Positions 32,914-45,400 of a stretch of 64,000 nt of DNA are shown one piece after another (position 1 is the stretch's first letter; each line of letters opens with the position of its first letter). The notes below the pieces were generated by a model, which did not search any database, was not told the origin of the DNA, and worked only from the letters and a program-made list of their open reading frames with translations. The stretch comes from Dysidea avara (Eukaryota; Porifera; Demospongiae; Dictyoceratida; Dysideidae): positions 2,045,001 through 2,109,000 of the forward strand of contig NC_089284.1 in assembly GCF_963678975.1 (NCBI RefSeq), written 5' to 3'. Made by a program: the position numbers and the translations under genes.

Positions 32914-34075
32914 GAGGTCATGGCCACATGCACACTCTGATTTTCATCAAAGTGAAAGTCAAAAGTCAAGCTTGAACTTTGCAGTTGGTCGAAGGACAAG
33001 CACAGCTTGAAAGGTTTATACCACTATTGATACTTTCAGATTAGCAACGTAAATGTATGCTAAAATTTGGTCTCAAAAGTAAAGTGTGATTTTTAGTGAA
33101 AGTCAAAAGTCAAAACTGCTTGGCTACAAGGGTCCAGGGCGACATTCCAATATGTGATCATGACTGGATCTGGGAAATCTGGTCTTATCACCCATGACCA
33201 CAGCATAGATATACTAACCCCAGGTACCTGGGGTTAGTATCTATGACCACCGGTTTGATTTCAAAACTACATGAATACACTATCTAATTCACTATCAAAA
33301 TCAGCCAGGCTTGAGTGGTCTGCTTTTTCCAAGCCCAGTAGCAAGCCGTACAAGTAATCTGTAGCTGGGACTTTAATGGAGCTCTGGTTAACCTGGGAAT
33401 GGGTGTATGTGGATGTGCAGCGCTACTCTGTGGTGTTGAATAAAGACCTATGCTGCACATTTCCTTGAATGTTGGCCTTATTCATCCCTATCTGTTCTGT
33501 ACACAAACTCTTGCTTTCCCTGCCACCCCATTAGTGTAGGAGCTCACCTAATACGGCCAGCCTTGAGTTAAAATAGTGTTGGGGAAACTTAGCTATTAGC
33601 TACTTGTACAGCGGATACTCTGGAACGGGATTGGTATAAAACTTGGTACATGTAGCTAAGCAGCTTATTCTTTAGTTGCAGCCCACTAAATACTTCAAAC
33701 CAACATTTTTCAATATGGTGATTAGACCATTTTTCCCAGAGCCAGTCACACATATTCTGTATACTCTGTTCTTTATCCTAAAGCAAAGTGCCAAAACATA
33801 AACAACATTTGGGTAAAGGACAAATTGTATATTATAATTAATCATAAATTAAAGTGTACGCCAATGATTTTCACTACAATCATCTGTTAGGCACTAGAAG
33901 TGCACTTACCATACCATTCAACGTAATTTGTGCATTGTGGTGTTTCAAGTTATATAGCTGTTGTGTGTGTTCTGCAATGGACACATTTTCAAATTATCAA
34001 ATGACCGCTCTTCCTGCTTTTTGCACAGCTCTTACCTGCATGAAACAAATCTTCAATCAGTTTGTAGGAATAATC
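32914..34075. other. Intergenic sequence with a 30-bp perfect palindrome
   Basis: No gene recognised. At 33211-33240 there is an uninterrupted 30-bp palindrome centred on AGGTACCT. Related GATACTAACCCCAG-type sequences were not seen elsewhere in the window. Confidence 0.5.
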
Positions 34076-34083
34076 ATAGAAAG

Positions 34084-34498
34084 CAGGTGCAGTTCTAAGG
34101 AGGTTTCACTGGTTTCCGGAAACCAGTCAACTTTTTGAGATCAAAAATAATTAAAATGCTCAACAAACTTTAAGCCTATAATAACATATTTAACTACTTG
34201 GATACTTTATTAGTAAGTATTAGTGATCAAATTACTCTCTTCACTACAAAACAATCCAAAATGCTTTTTTGTCCCTTCAAGTCTCTTTAAACAATTCTCG
34301 TTCTTGATTTCATAACTTTTGTAACTGCTTGATAAGGTCTTAAATCTCTCTATTTAGGCTTAGAATGTACACTTTAGGGTGATTTTCACTCATAGTTAAC
34401 TAAATAAACTATATAGTAAGTTCTAATACCACTGTATGGACCCCGCCCCTACCCTAAAGTTGGAAACCAGTCAGCAATTTTTCTAGAACCACCTCTGG
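34084..34498. mobile_element. hAT-type MITE upstream of gene B
   Basis: Left end CAGGTGCAGTTCTAAGGAGG, right end TTTTTCTAGAACCACCTCTG, with GGAAACCAGTC repeated inside both arms. ATAGAAAG is directly repeated at 34076-34083 and 34499-34506, an exact 8-bp target duplication. It ends 376 bp before the gene B start codon. Confidence 0.8.
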
Positions 34499-34874
34499 AT
34501 AGAAAGCTTCACTTCTGTTTATAGGTACAGTGAAATCTGCTAATAATGTGGAGCCACTGTGGACAATCCATGTACTTAGTGTCCCCTACAAATCAGGGCA
34601 TCTTGATCAAGATGCTTAAGTATAACATGTTGGTATGCACATAGGCCTCCATGTTAGAGCAAGTGGTTGCTATGCATGAACACCACACCAGTAACACTGA
34701 TATTTGCAGTAATAGTAATATTTATGCATTAGCTGTAAGTCAGTAACTATGATGGAGTTGGCAATTTACATGTGGAGTCTTACATATCATCTTGTATAAA
34801 TTGCTCACAATCTTTTGTATATAGCTACTGTATGTTTATAGTTTAGCAACAGTTTGTGATTATACCTTATAGCC

Positions 34875-37800
34875 ATGAGACAAAGAAGTCAAAAAGAGAA
34901 GACTGATACCAGTAAAGTAACTGGTAAGGTAACGGGCCTCTTTTTATTTAATAGGGGGACAAGATTTGGGGCGAAGAGAAATGTATATTTTAGGAACGCT
35001 TGTATTCCTTATTTATTTGTTAGGGATTTTTCCATTTTTTGTGTTTAATCCTTTAAATTCCTATTTCTAAATTATTAATATAAATTTAATAATTTAGAAA
35101 TAAAGAAATTTATGATAAAAGGTGGAGAGTTATTATTACTTTTAGGTGTTTTGCTCCCAGGGGTTATGGTTAACTAAGCGAGCCATTCCGTATACTCTGT
35201 TTTGTGGTTGGGGTTAGCCTATCTATGTAGTGGGTATTATTTTTGGGAGTGGGTCTGGACTTTTTTTTGCTTTTGTGTTATTAATTATTTATTTGGGGCT
35301 ATTATATATATTTTTTTTTTTTTTTTTTTGTTATTATGATGTTATTTTTGGAACAAGAACAAAAATTTAATTAAAAAGTATTATTTTTTATTTTGGTTTG
35401 TTTTTGTGCTTTTCCGGTAATTTCTTCTAACCATAACATATCATTTCCATTAGTATGGTTCTGATAGTACAATCACATATCTGTTGAATTTAAGTTGGTA
35501 TATATAATTCGATATGCTGTGAGAATAATGATATGTGTACACTTCTATAATTTTAGATTCAAAGCAACCTCAACATGCGCAACAACCAGTTGGTCGGTCA
35601 TGTTGTCGTGTCATGATACTTGTGGTACTGATCATGGTGGGAGTATCTGGAGTTGTTGTGTACTTTCTACCTTCACTGATTGGTCCTGTTGGTCATGGGT
35701 ATGTTGTTATCAAGGCCAATTTTTAATTATATTACCCTTACCATATATTATTTACCAGTGATATTTAAATTGATGCTATACTTGTATTATACACATACGT
35801 ACCTTATCATAGAGAAGTTGGCTGGATATTAACACTTGTTGCTTATCTAGACCTGATGGTGGTCCACGGTTCACTGGAGTATATGCCATCAACAATGAGC
35901 TACAGAAAGCTAGAAAACTCTTTGAAGGACAGATAGCTGGACCAGAATCATTTGAACTAGGAAAAGATGGTAATTTATTTACCATACATACTCTGTAATG
36001 TATTTGTATACATTAACCAGGTCATTTGTATACTGGTCTGATTGATGGACGTGTGGTGAAGATTGACCTTGAGAAAGAGACCTATACTATAGTGACCAGG
36101 ATGGGTGATCCTCCATATGACAAGTGTGGTTAGTTATGGTGTAACAAATGGGTGGACAATGTATGCATCTATTTGAGGATATAGTGAATGATTCAGTAAT
36201 CTAATGTAGCTACAAGTATGTCGTACCAGAGGAGTCCACGGAGAGGCCTCACCCCTGTTGAGGGTGATGCATAACATTGACACATATACTATTTGCAAAC
36301 TTTGTAAAGGAATATTGAGATACTATCATACACTTAGTGTGCATCTACTTTATACCCGCTCATATGGACTGCAGGCTGGGCCCCACTGCCTTGGACCCTT
36401 AAACAGAGTCATAGAACTTTGACCATGAAAATGCTGTGGTTTCCACCAGTCAACACTGCTTGTACTTTGGGCAAGTGCCCCACATTAGCAAGAGTTTATA
36501 TCATTGTTCATTACATGGCATGTTCGTGTCTAAATACCTTACAAGTTCTTGAGTGTCACGCAAAGCCACAATGAAACTTCTTATCATCGTCAATGCCACA
36601 GATGAAGTTAACAGATTAGTGGAGTTCCTCATTTGTACTTGTCATCTTCAGTGCCACGGCAAAGATAGATTTCTAGACTTCCTTATTTTCGTCAATGCCA
36701 CAGTGAATCTAATTTGGCATGTGTATGTTGAATCTTGAATAATTACTATCAGCCTCAATGCATTGATGAGATAAATCATTAGGATTATGATTATCATGGG
36801 TGATAATGTTAGAAATACTGTGATACATACTGCAATGGTGCTTGAGAGTATAGGTATGCACAGAGAAATAATTTTGTAGAATACACAGAGCTGCATACAG
36901 AAACAGATAGTAGATGACCTCCATTGTTTCATTGCTCGTTTTTTATGATCCGTACTCAAATATAAATTTCTAATTTTCCCTACGCTTATTCATTTACTAT
37001 TTCTTTTTGTATGATTGGTGAACCAATGCATACCAAGATCAGTACTAAAAGTGTCTTTTCAAGCAATACAGTCACTACAGAAATTACAGACAATTCCAGC
37101 AGCGTCACACGCTACCATGAATCAATACCTATGCTGCAGTGGAAAAGGAAATGGGACACAAAGGAGAACAGTCTAAGTCATTGAATTAGGTAATCCTAAG
37201 GCTGCAGCACATGTTGCTGTCAGACCTTCAGTGCTGGTCACCGCAAAGTGTTAATAATAATATTAACAAGGTAAGTCCATAGTGCATGCAATGTAGCTGC
37301 TGCAGTTGAAAAGCCGCATTTTGGGCACTCCACTATTGTATTAAGTTAAGCAAAAGGTGTAGCTAAACAATTAAGGTTTATAACTAATGATCAGTCATTC
37401 AAAGTGTTAAAATGCAGCAAAACATATTTGCTATAAATGGGTGTACCTACAAACTTCAACATGTTTACTTATAAATAAGTTTGACTATAATAATGATTAG
37501 TCCATGTCATTTAATTTCGGAATGGACTGTACATTTTGTTGTTTTAGGACAGATAGATATGCTTTCTGTTTGTGGAAGACCACTAGGATTGCACTGGGAC
37601 AACAGTGACAACTTAATTGTGGCAGATGCTTACAAAGGTCTTGTTAGTATCAACACCAAAACTGGTAAAAAGAACGTTCTGTGTGGTCCAAAAATATCTA
37701 CCGATGTTACTTGTACATTTTTCAACTACCCCGTGGTAATATCCAATGGTAGTGTATTCTTCTCATGTCTGAGTGTAAACTTTGCTGAGCATGACTTACT

Positions 37801-40800
37801 TGGTGAATCTTTTCCATTCATGGATTATATTTTTGGCAAACACAATGATACTGGTATGTTACTACACTACAATCCTATTACTGGCCAGACCAGTGTAGTA
37901 AAGCAGCTCAATACACCAAACGGTGTTGCCAAAAGTTCTGATGAAGAGTTTTTGTTAGTTTCTGAATTGTCAAAAAGCAGGGTGGCTAGGTAAGAAATTC
38001 TTTTGAAGTAATATATATTTTAATAGTCCCTCAGATCTGTCAAGTTAGTGTAATTGTTACCCTAAGTAGAGAAAATGATTGTTTGATTGGAGTACACCAG
38101 CTTTTAACAATGACTCATTTTGTCATGAATTTACCATGAGTGTACTTATGAAATCATATAGAAAAATGATTCATGTTGAACCCTTGACACTTCTATGACC
38201 TTAACTTAAAGAAATCAATCAAATAATATTATTAAATATTTTTTATGGCAGATATTCATATGGATTGATGTTTGCAGGTACTGTACAGTAATCTGTACTT
38301 GTGTTGTGAGTACATTTCCTTACTTTAAAGACCATGTCATTGTTCATTGCTATGTGATGGAGATACCATGGGGCATTTTCAATCCATTCTATGAAAAATT
38401 TACATTTATTTTTCATACATTCATGGCAATGTTTCTACAGACATAAGTACTTGTACATTCTAAACTAAAGGTACTTGTTGTATGCTGATGAAGTAAGAGA
38501 CTTGAAAATCCATGTAATGTTTGGATTCATTATTGTTGCATTGTATTCTAGCTGGTTCATATACAGTATACACAATAATTCTTTCATAAATAAAATTTCA
38601 GCAATATTTAGCGGGGTAGAAGAGCAGGGGGTCTGGGGGCTGCGAAGCTAAACCTATTCCATGTGTTTCAGGACTAAAATTTTGATGTAGAGTGGTTTTT
38701 TACAAATATCTAAATCATACTGCTTTCCAAGTTGATTACATTGATCAAAAGTTGTATAGAATGATGAGCAACAGTCATGAGCAGTTCAGTATATAGCTAT
38801 AATTATTATGGACCTAAAGAGCGGCATACACAAGACCATGTGCTTCAAAATATCCTTAGCAGGCTAAGTGTGCCCATGCATGGGATAGTGTTGCAGATTC
38901 TATAGTTTTTTCATATTCAGCAACTATGGAGGATTCTCAATAGTGTTATATGTGCAGGGTGACTGTTCTATTAGATTATTTGACTGACTGCTCTATTAGA
39001 GTATCTCGGTCTATATTTTTGGGAGGGGGGCACGTACCCCCTATGCCCCCCTTGATCCACAACTGTTTCAAAACTGTACTGAAAAATCATCAATCAACAG
39101 CAAGTATTTCTGGAGGAGCTTTGCTTACCAAGAAATTTTCTTAAATTGATTTAAAGCTTGCTTTTTTGAAAATGCGTATAAAATAGCATTAAACCAAGCA
39201 TTGATTGCCACTGTTTTGTTTTCTTAACTGAACACCATGGCTTATTATTAATAAATCTGCATTTATAGAATGCAAAAAGTTACATGTTGTAATGCAATTT
39301 TTGTCACTGATAGATTTTACTTGAAGGGACCCAAGGAAGGACAATGGGACATGTTTATTTCTGGTCTGCCTGGAATAGTTGACAACATCACTCCTTCAAG
39401 AAAGTATGGTGGGTTCTGGTTTGCAGTTCCGTTTGTAAGACCTAGTGCCTTATTGGACTTCTCATCACAACAGTCGTGGATCCAATTTATAGCGGCAAAG
39501 GTATGGATAGGGTCATGACATAATAAATACATACATACATACATACATACATACATACATACATACATACATACATACATACATACATACATACATACAT
39601 ACATACATACATACATACATGCATGCATGCATGCATACATACATACATACATACATACATGCATGCATACATACACATGCATGCATGCATACACACATAC
39701 ATACCTATGTACGTACGTACATACGAGAGTATATCTGCAGGTATAGGCAACCTTTCTTATACACTAATTTTAGCTATCATGAATCCCTTGTCACTACTTT
39801 TTCTTTGATCTCTAATCTAGCTTCTACTTGTTTGTTTACTTTTTAATACCATAATTATGGTAAGTGGCCATTATGCTTTGTTTTCAGCTATGTTCTGCCC
39901 GTTACACAGCACTACAAACAAATAACAATACGAGAAGCGTCTCTGCAATCAATCCACCACTACTTGACCTACCACAAATAGAAGAAGCTGTATCGTACTA
40001 CCAGGAATTAACACTTTGTGTTGTCAACAAAAAGAACTGGGACACAAAGGAGAGCAAAAGAAGTCCATGATGCATGTATTGTATGTACAGTACTACAGTT
40101 GGCAAAAGGCATGTCTTTGGGCAAAGCAACATTGAACGGTGAAGAAATCAAACCTGGTAGCCTTAATCCATTGTCAGGTTATGCTTGGCTAGAGGCATCA
40201 GTTAGTCAGTTAGTTGGTTCATTAGTTAGCCATTTAGTCAGTAGGTCAGCATCATACAATATGGTATTACTGATTTTCTTGCCCAGTATTACCCAAAAAA
40301 ACCTCACTTTTCCTTTATAACAGCTGTGCATAGCCAAGCCCATAAATATTTTCAGATTGACTAACAAATTTCTATGAACTTTCAATAACTAACTAAACTA
40401 AGCACAATTTGACAATGGATAAAGCTATGGGCTTGATTTCTTCACTGTTTGACGTCACTTCGTCCAGTGTTTTTTGTTGTGTAATGGGCAGAACATAGTT
40501 GACAATGAAGTTTAGTGGCCACTTAGCTTTCAGTAATTGATTGTTGGAGTGTGCGTTCAGATGCAAGCTTCAATGTATGGCATGCATATGCTATGGTGCC
40601 ATTCTTTCTTTTGATGTAGTATGCATTTATTTTACTTTCGCTGGTGTTATCCAGCTGTCCAGCACTTGACAGCCAGTGCTGGGGGTGGTGGCAAGGGCAT
40701 TCCGTCTAGCCCGGAGTAAAAATAATAATTAAAATAATAAAAGAAAAAAAGCAAATTCAGTAGTCATAATTACGTTATAAAAAGTAAACAAACAAGAAAA

Positions 40801-41588
40801 CAAAATATTAGATGGATTGGAGATCAAAGAAAAGAAAAAGTAGTGAAATAAGGGAATAGTTAGTAGTGTATAGATAACCTCTCTTCTTTTACTAATTTTT
40901 AACTATTTCACTGCTTTTTTCTTTAATTTGATCCCTAATGTAACTTGAAATTTCTAATTTTTCATTCTACTTGTCAAATTGAAAATATTCATGGGAATTT
41001 GTGGGGTCACTCTGAAGATATTTATGGGCTTGGCTATGCCTAATGAATGCTGCCAAGCTGTTATGAAAGAAATATGAAGCTGTTTTTCGGGTGATATTGT
41101 TAAACCACCATAAACCCTAATATACAGTACTACCGTACTGTATGATATATAGCCTAAGTCTTCTATATCTCTGTTGTCACAGATATCGTTTCTAAGCAAG
41201 TTCAGTTATAAATTTGGCTATTTTAAATGCTAGAACTCTTCTGCTTTTTGTCGTGCTAAAGGTTTCTATGATGATTTTTGGTGGAAGAATTGGAAGGGGG
41301 TGGTGCCATTTTGTTTTGGAGGGATCCTAGTACTATACCGTACTGTATGATACGGAGTATAGTATTATGATAATCTTGTTGCAGCTTCAACTAGCCAATG
41401 TTTTCAACCATCCTGAGTTTTTGCACAATATGATACTGTTAGTTGATGAGGAGGGGAGGGTGGTTAGGAGCTTACACGATCCAACAGCAAAAGTGGTGTT
41501 CAGAGTTTCAGAAGTATTAGAGGTGAATGATGAGCTTATGATAGGTTCAATTTTTGGACCATCCATGGCTAGGATGAAGTTGAACTAA
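34875..41588 (+). CDS. APMAP-like strictosidine-synthase-family protein, copy B
   Basis: Exons 34875-34923, 35557-35698, 35851-35969, 36021-36128, 37548-37989, 39314-39500, 41385-41588; 1251 nt, 416 residues, with the same splice phases as copy A. N-terminus MRQRSQKEKTDTSKVTG, membrane anchor VMILVVLIMVGVSGVVVYFL, then the propeller blocks GPESFELGKDG, CGRPLGLHWD, ADAYKGLVSIN, PNGVAKSSDEEF, KGPKEGQWDMF, DNITPSRKYGGFW and the C-terminal SLHDPT. Most similar to copy A, especially exons 2, 6 and 7, so these two probably arose from the more recent duplication. Intron 3 is 51 bp. Intron 1 is largely a mitochondrial insertion starting within about 10 bp of the donor, and intron 6 holds a microsatellite and repeats. 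Confidence 0.94.
34930..35468 (+). pseudogene. NUMT: mitochondrial nad4 3' end plus nad6
   Basis: A T- and G-rich block unlike its surroundings. An uninterrupted frame to the TAA at 35068-35070 reads ASFYLIGGQDLGRREMYILG, LIYLLGIFPFF, NPLNSYF, which fits the NAD4 C-terminus. From ATG 35112 a second gene reads GGELLLLLGVLLPGVMVN, stop, HSVYSVLWLGLAYLC, then in another frame LFFAFVLLIIYLG, and past a T-run VIMML, matching NAD6 order and motifs. The tail reaches FPLVWF at about 35463. The in-frame stop and frame changes show it is no longer functional. nad4 followed by nad6 matches the order reported in demosponge mitochondrial genomes. Confidence 0.8.
36129..37547 (+). other. Gene B intron 4
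   Basis: 1419-bp intron, ten times shorter than the matching intron of gene A. It contains, inverted at 37190-37255, the CTGCAGCACATGTTGCTGTC repeat also found at 26696-26770. The sequence GGGACACAAAGGAGA (37150) reoccurs at 40040. Otherwise nothing recognised. Confidence 0.5.
38590..39066. repeat. Relic of the hAT-like MITE family in gene B intron 5
   Basis: The right part has GGGGGGCACGTACCCCC, CCCCCTTGATCCAC and a double copy of the recurring motif (GACTGTTCTATTAGATTA and GACTGCTCTATTAGAGTA, 38961-39004), the same internal layout as 2410-3155 and 27440-27748. The left end is unclear. Confidence 0.4.
39527..39722. repeat. (ACAT)n microsatellite
   Basis: ATAC/ATGC tetranucleotide repeats immediately downstream of gene B exon 6 (from about 27 bp into intron 6). 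Some units are GCAT. The Met-Tyr-Val-Cys frames on the - strand are artefacts. Confidence 0.95.
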
Positions 41589-42410
41589 TATAACTTGTAT
41601 ATACACTTTTAAGTAGTTTTGCATTTGTAGTTGTCATGATATTTGTAGTTGTCATGATATAATATAAGCTAGTACAGTACATGGATTCAGGTTGTAGCTA
41701 AGTTATATAGTTAATGCATGTTTGATTTGATCTATTATCTGATTATACTGCAACATTATGCCAGATCATACAATATCCCTGAACTAGAGGCAATTTCTTG
41801 AGAGTAGGGTTTATTAGTGATTTACTCAGCCTGCATAATTTTAAATGTCACAGTTACCCCCAGGTCATGCCGGCAGTTGCACTCCTGAGTCACATATCAG
41901 CTTAAAGGCTGTCCACTTTTTATAGTGAAAGTATCTACTAGTGAGCCACAGTCAATGAATGATAATGTAGCTACTGAACTATATAGCTATATAGTTATTT
42001 AGTAGCCATATGTATGTAATGTGTACTGTACTGCACAACAGTGCATTTATGACACTAAGAACATGTATAAATCCTAGTGGAGTATTATCATATGTATCTA
42101 CAACATATGATTGTGATTGTTTTTTTACTTAATTACAAGTGAGTATGTGTTTGCAAATTGTCTTGAATTAACAACATTGCTTCGCAATGCAGAGTGTTCC
42201 AGAGTTTGATCGTGATTTAGCTATGTAGATGAGACATGATTGCTGTCTACAATATGTTAGCTACACAGCGGATATTAATTTTTTTTTTTTTAAACCATTT
42301 AATACTCATACCCGAGATCACACCCCTTTAAACACCATGATTCAAGAACTATGTGAGCGCATGCTGTTAGCGCTGGCGCTTTTATTTGGTAAAGCTAGAA
42401 CTCGAGCTTC
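41589..42410. other. Gene B - gene C intergenic interval
   Basis: Only about 820 bp separate the stop of gene B from the start of gene C. A direct repeat of AGTTGTCATGATAT lies at 41626-41660. No other gene. The gene C promoter must be within or near this interval. Confidence 0.45.
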
Positions 42411-45400
42411 ATGGCGGAAGCGAGGAAAAAGGAAGGTACTGACGGTGGTGCGTCATCAGGTTAGTGATTTAACATATCGATACAGACATGTCCATCATAG
42501 CTACATCATTCATGCAGGGAAAAAATCGCGTGGTGGATCGTGTTGTAGATTCATGCTATTCGGACTGTCCACCATCGTGGGACTGAGTGCAGTTGCCGTT
42601 TATTATTTGCCATCGCCAATTGATCCAGTTCCATACGTGTATGTTCTTTGTGTTTTGAAAAGTTTGCCCGTACGCGTGCTGATTGCTGCAACGGGTAGTG
42701 ACTACCTCCTTTTTTTTTTTTTTTTTTTTTTTCAATACCCCTGTAGAACCATCTGTGACCGGGATCAAGGTTTTTGATTGACGAAAATGTATCTTGATTG
42801 CTTGATTTCGCCTGAAAAAGGACCTTGATTGACCATTAACACAGTTTCATAATTTGTTTTAAGCCAACCACTTTCAAGGACTTCTTGATCACTTAAATAA
42901 GTGCACATTTAACACTTGATCACTTGAATAAGTGCACATTTAATCCTTGATTGCTTGATTTGATTTTTATCCTGGTTGCAGATAGTTGTACAGGACTATT
43001 GGTAGTGACTACTCCTTGTTGCTGTATTGATACAAGCTCAGGGTGGTGACACACAGGCACTCACTATGGATAGATCTGCAAGCACAGTCAAACTCTTACG
43101 TCACAGGTCAAGGTCCAAATTTATGCCAAGTCAACGGTAAAAAATTCCAACCCACAATTGAAATTACTGAAATGTCATTGCTAAGTATACTGAACCGAAA
43201 ATTGGTTCATATAATGTACCAGTTATTGAAAAACTAAAGACAAAAAGGTTCTTTTAAAAAAATGCAAAAAACATCCAGGGCTTGAAACCTGGACTACCAG
43301 TGTGTTAGGTCAGTGTACTACCAGCTGTGCTACTGCAGCTAGATAGCCACCTCCCCTAATTTTCAATCTTATAAATGTTACTCAAGAACTAACTTGTGTA
43401 TAGTAAGAAGAGGTAAAGAAACCAAGGCTGAACTGTTAACTTGAGGTTTTCCTGTAAAGCACAATGAAGCCTTTCACTGTCTGTATGAAGGTAAATTTTT
43501 GGTGAGTTTGAGGTAAGCTAGGGTTGGCTTGGCTTTGCTGGGACGCTCACTTTGATTGCTCCAACCCTAACTCGCCTTGAACTCACCAAAAACTTACCTT
43601 CATGTAACTAGTGTGCTGATACTGGAGTAGTTTATGTTGTTCACGAAAATAAAATTTGCAATTCAGTAACCACTTCCTATTAATATTTGAAATTGTTAAA
43701 ACTCGTGTGTGAGTGTTGTGCAATGTCATAGCAAAATTGATAAAAGTCACACATCACACACTGGAAAAAGCTCTTGATCAAAGGTCACAGCAAAATTTTG
43801 GCAGGTCAAGATACTTTGACCGTGGTCACAGATCTTCCTACAGTGCGTCCCTACATGACACACCCTTAGAACTGTGTCACGTAGGCATGCACTGTAGGTA
43901 GGTCTGTGACCACATGCATGGCCAAAGTCTTGACCAACTGAAATTTCACTTTTACCTCTGACTTTCTAATTTGTGATGTGTGACTTAGCAAAGTATGTAC
44001 ATTTCTGTATAATTTGTCCTCAAGGGATCTGACACTTTAAAAATGTGTACGAAATTCCTGATTTTTCCACTGTGATGTCTGATTTTCATGTACATTCTAC
44101 TGATTTCCTCTCTGTCTAAATTATAGAGAAAGTGCTTGATTTCTGATTTCTACCACAAGAGCATATGAAATTTTCCCAAGTGTTGGACACCTCATTCATC
44201 CTTGACTGTTGACTTTGTAGGGGCCTTGACTGTATGTCACAGATTTACCTACAGTGAGTCCCTGTGTGCCATCTCCTTGATATCTTGGGTGATATGGCTA
44301 CAGAAGGGATTGGTTTCTGCCCAAAAATGGCTAAAGAGAGTTTGAATGCTGAATGTTTTTGTTTTTTTTTGTGACGTGATGCATGGGTGTTGGATAAAGC
44401 TATTGATGCAAAGAGATATGCTTACAGAAAATGGTATGACTTTCAGAGTTGGGGGTAACTAGTTACTTTGTAACTAAGTTACGTAACGGATTACTTTTAA
44501 AGTAACTAGTAATATAACTAGTTACTTGCTTTGTAACTAGTAACTTGTAACTAGGAGTAATTGTCTGAAAAGTAACAATAGTAACTAGTTACAATAGTTA
44601 CATTGTAACCATAAATAATTATGCTTTAAAAGCAAGAGCACTTCACTTTTTATGCCATATATACTACAGCCACTTTAAGTAGACAGATTCTGTGTACTGT
44701 TCTGTATGATTCAGCTTGAGTAACAGACGTAGCATTAATTAAAACTGACCTGAAAGAGCGACAGAATTGTTATTTTAAGTGCACATACTGTATGTATTGC
44801 ATCCCTTAATGATACATTTCTGAGCAAAATTCATGTTACAAAAGCTAAAAACAAGTCATAATTTATACTACGAAAGTAACTAGTAACTAGAGTACTTAGT
44901 TACCTTTTGAAAAGTAACTAACTGTAACTAAGTTATATGGGATAAAAGTAACGTGTGACTAGTAACTAGTTACTTTTCTGAAGTAACTACCCCAACTCTG
45001 ATGACTTTAATATACTGTACTTAGGGTTTGTATGCCTTGATTTACCATATTTATTGCCTAATCAATGTAAGCGAAGTGATTTGATGGGAACCACTGACAT
45101 TCTGGCAGCACCAAACTTTTCTGTACAAAGTTTAATTTATGTGTTTAGGTGTGAGTGACGTGATTCTATGAAGCTATTAGCCTGGCTGTGGCACACATAG
45201 CAGTTTTTAAAATCAGTTTAGGTGATAGGAAAACTAGGCATGACGACTAAATTTCCCTTGTGAAAACTGTACATAAATTGCTGATGCTGTCAAAAAAAAC
45301 AAAAAAAAAAACAGGTTAATGTTGTGCTACTTCTAAAACCCAGGTGCCATGCAACTATAGGTATAGCCTCAACAATGTATAAATTGAAGGGGCCAGTAGC

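Noticed and set aside
39317..39846. Met-Tyr-Val-Cys / His-Thr-Tyr-Ile repeat frames
   Set aside because: Translations of the (ACAT)n microsatellite; the right part overlaps real gene B exon 6 on the opposite strand.
39864..40070. Extra APMAP exon in gene B intron 6
   Set aside because: No similarity to any part of the propeller; a GGGACACAAAGGAGA segment is shared with 37150, so it is probably repeat sequence.
42229..42777. 182-aa frame as a single exon of gene C
   Set aside because: It reads through two introns; the exons 42411-42459 and 42518-42638, in another frame relation, match copies A and B in phase and content.
43275..43345. Functional tRNA-Val gene
   Set aside because: A-box and T-arm resemble a tRNA, but the acceptor and anticodon stems do not pair and the B box deviates; better a tRNA-derived repeat.
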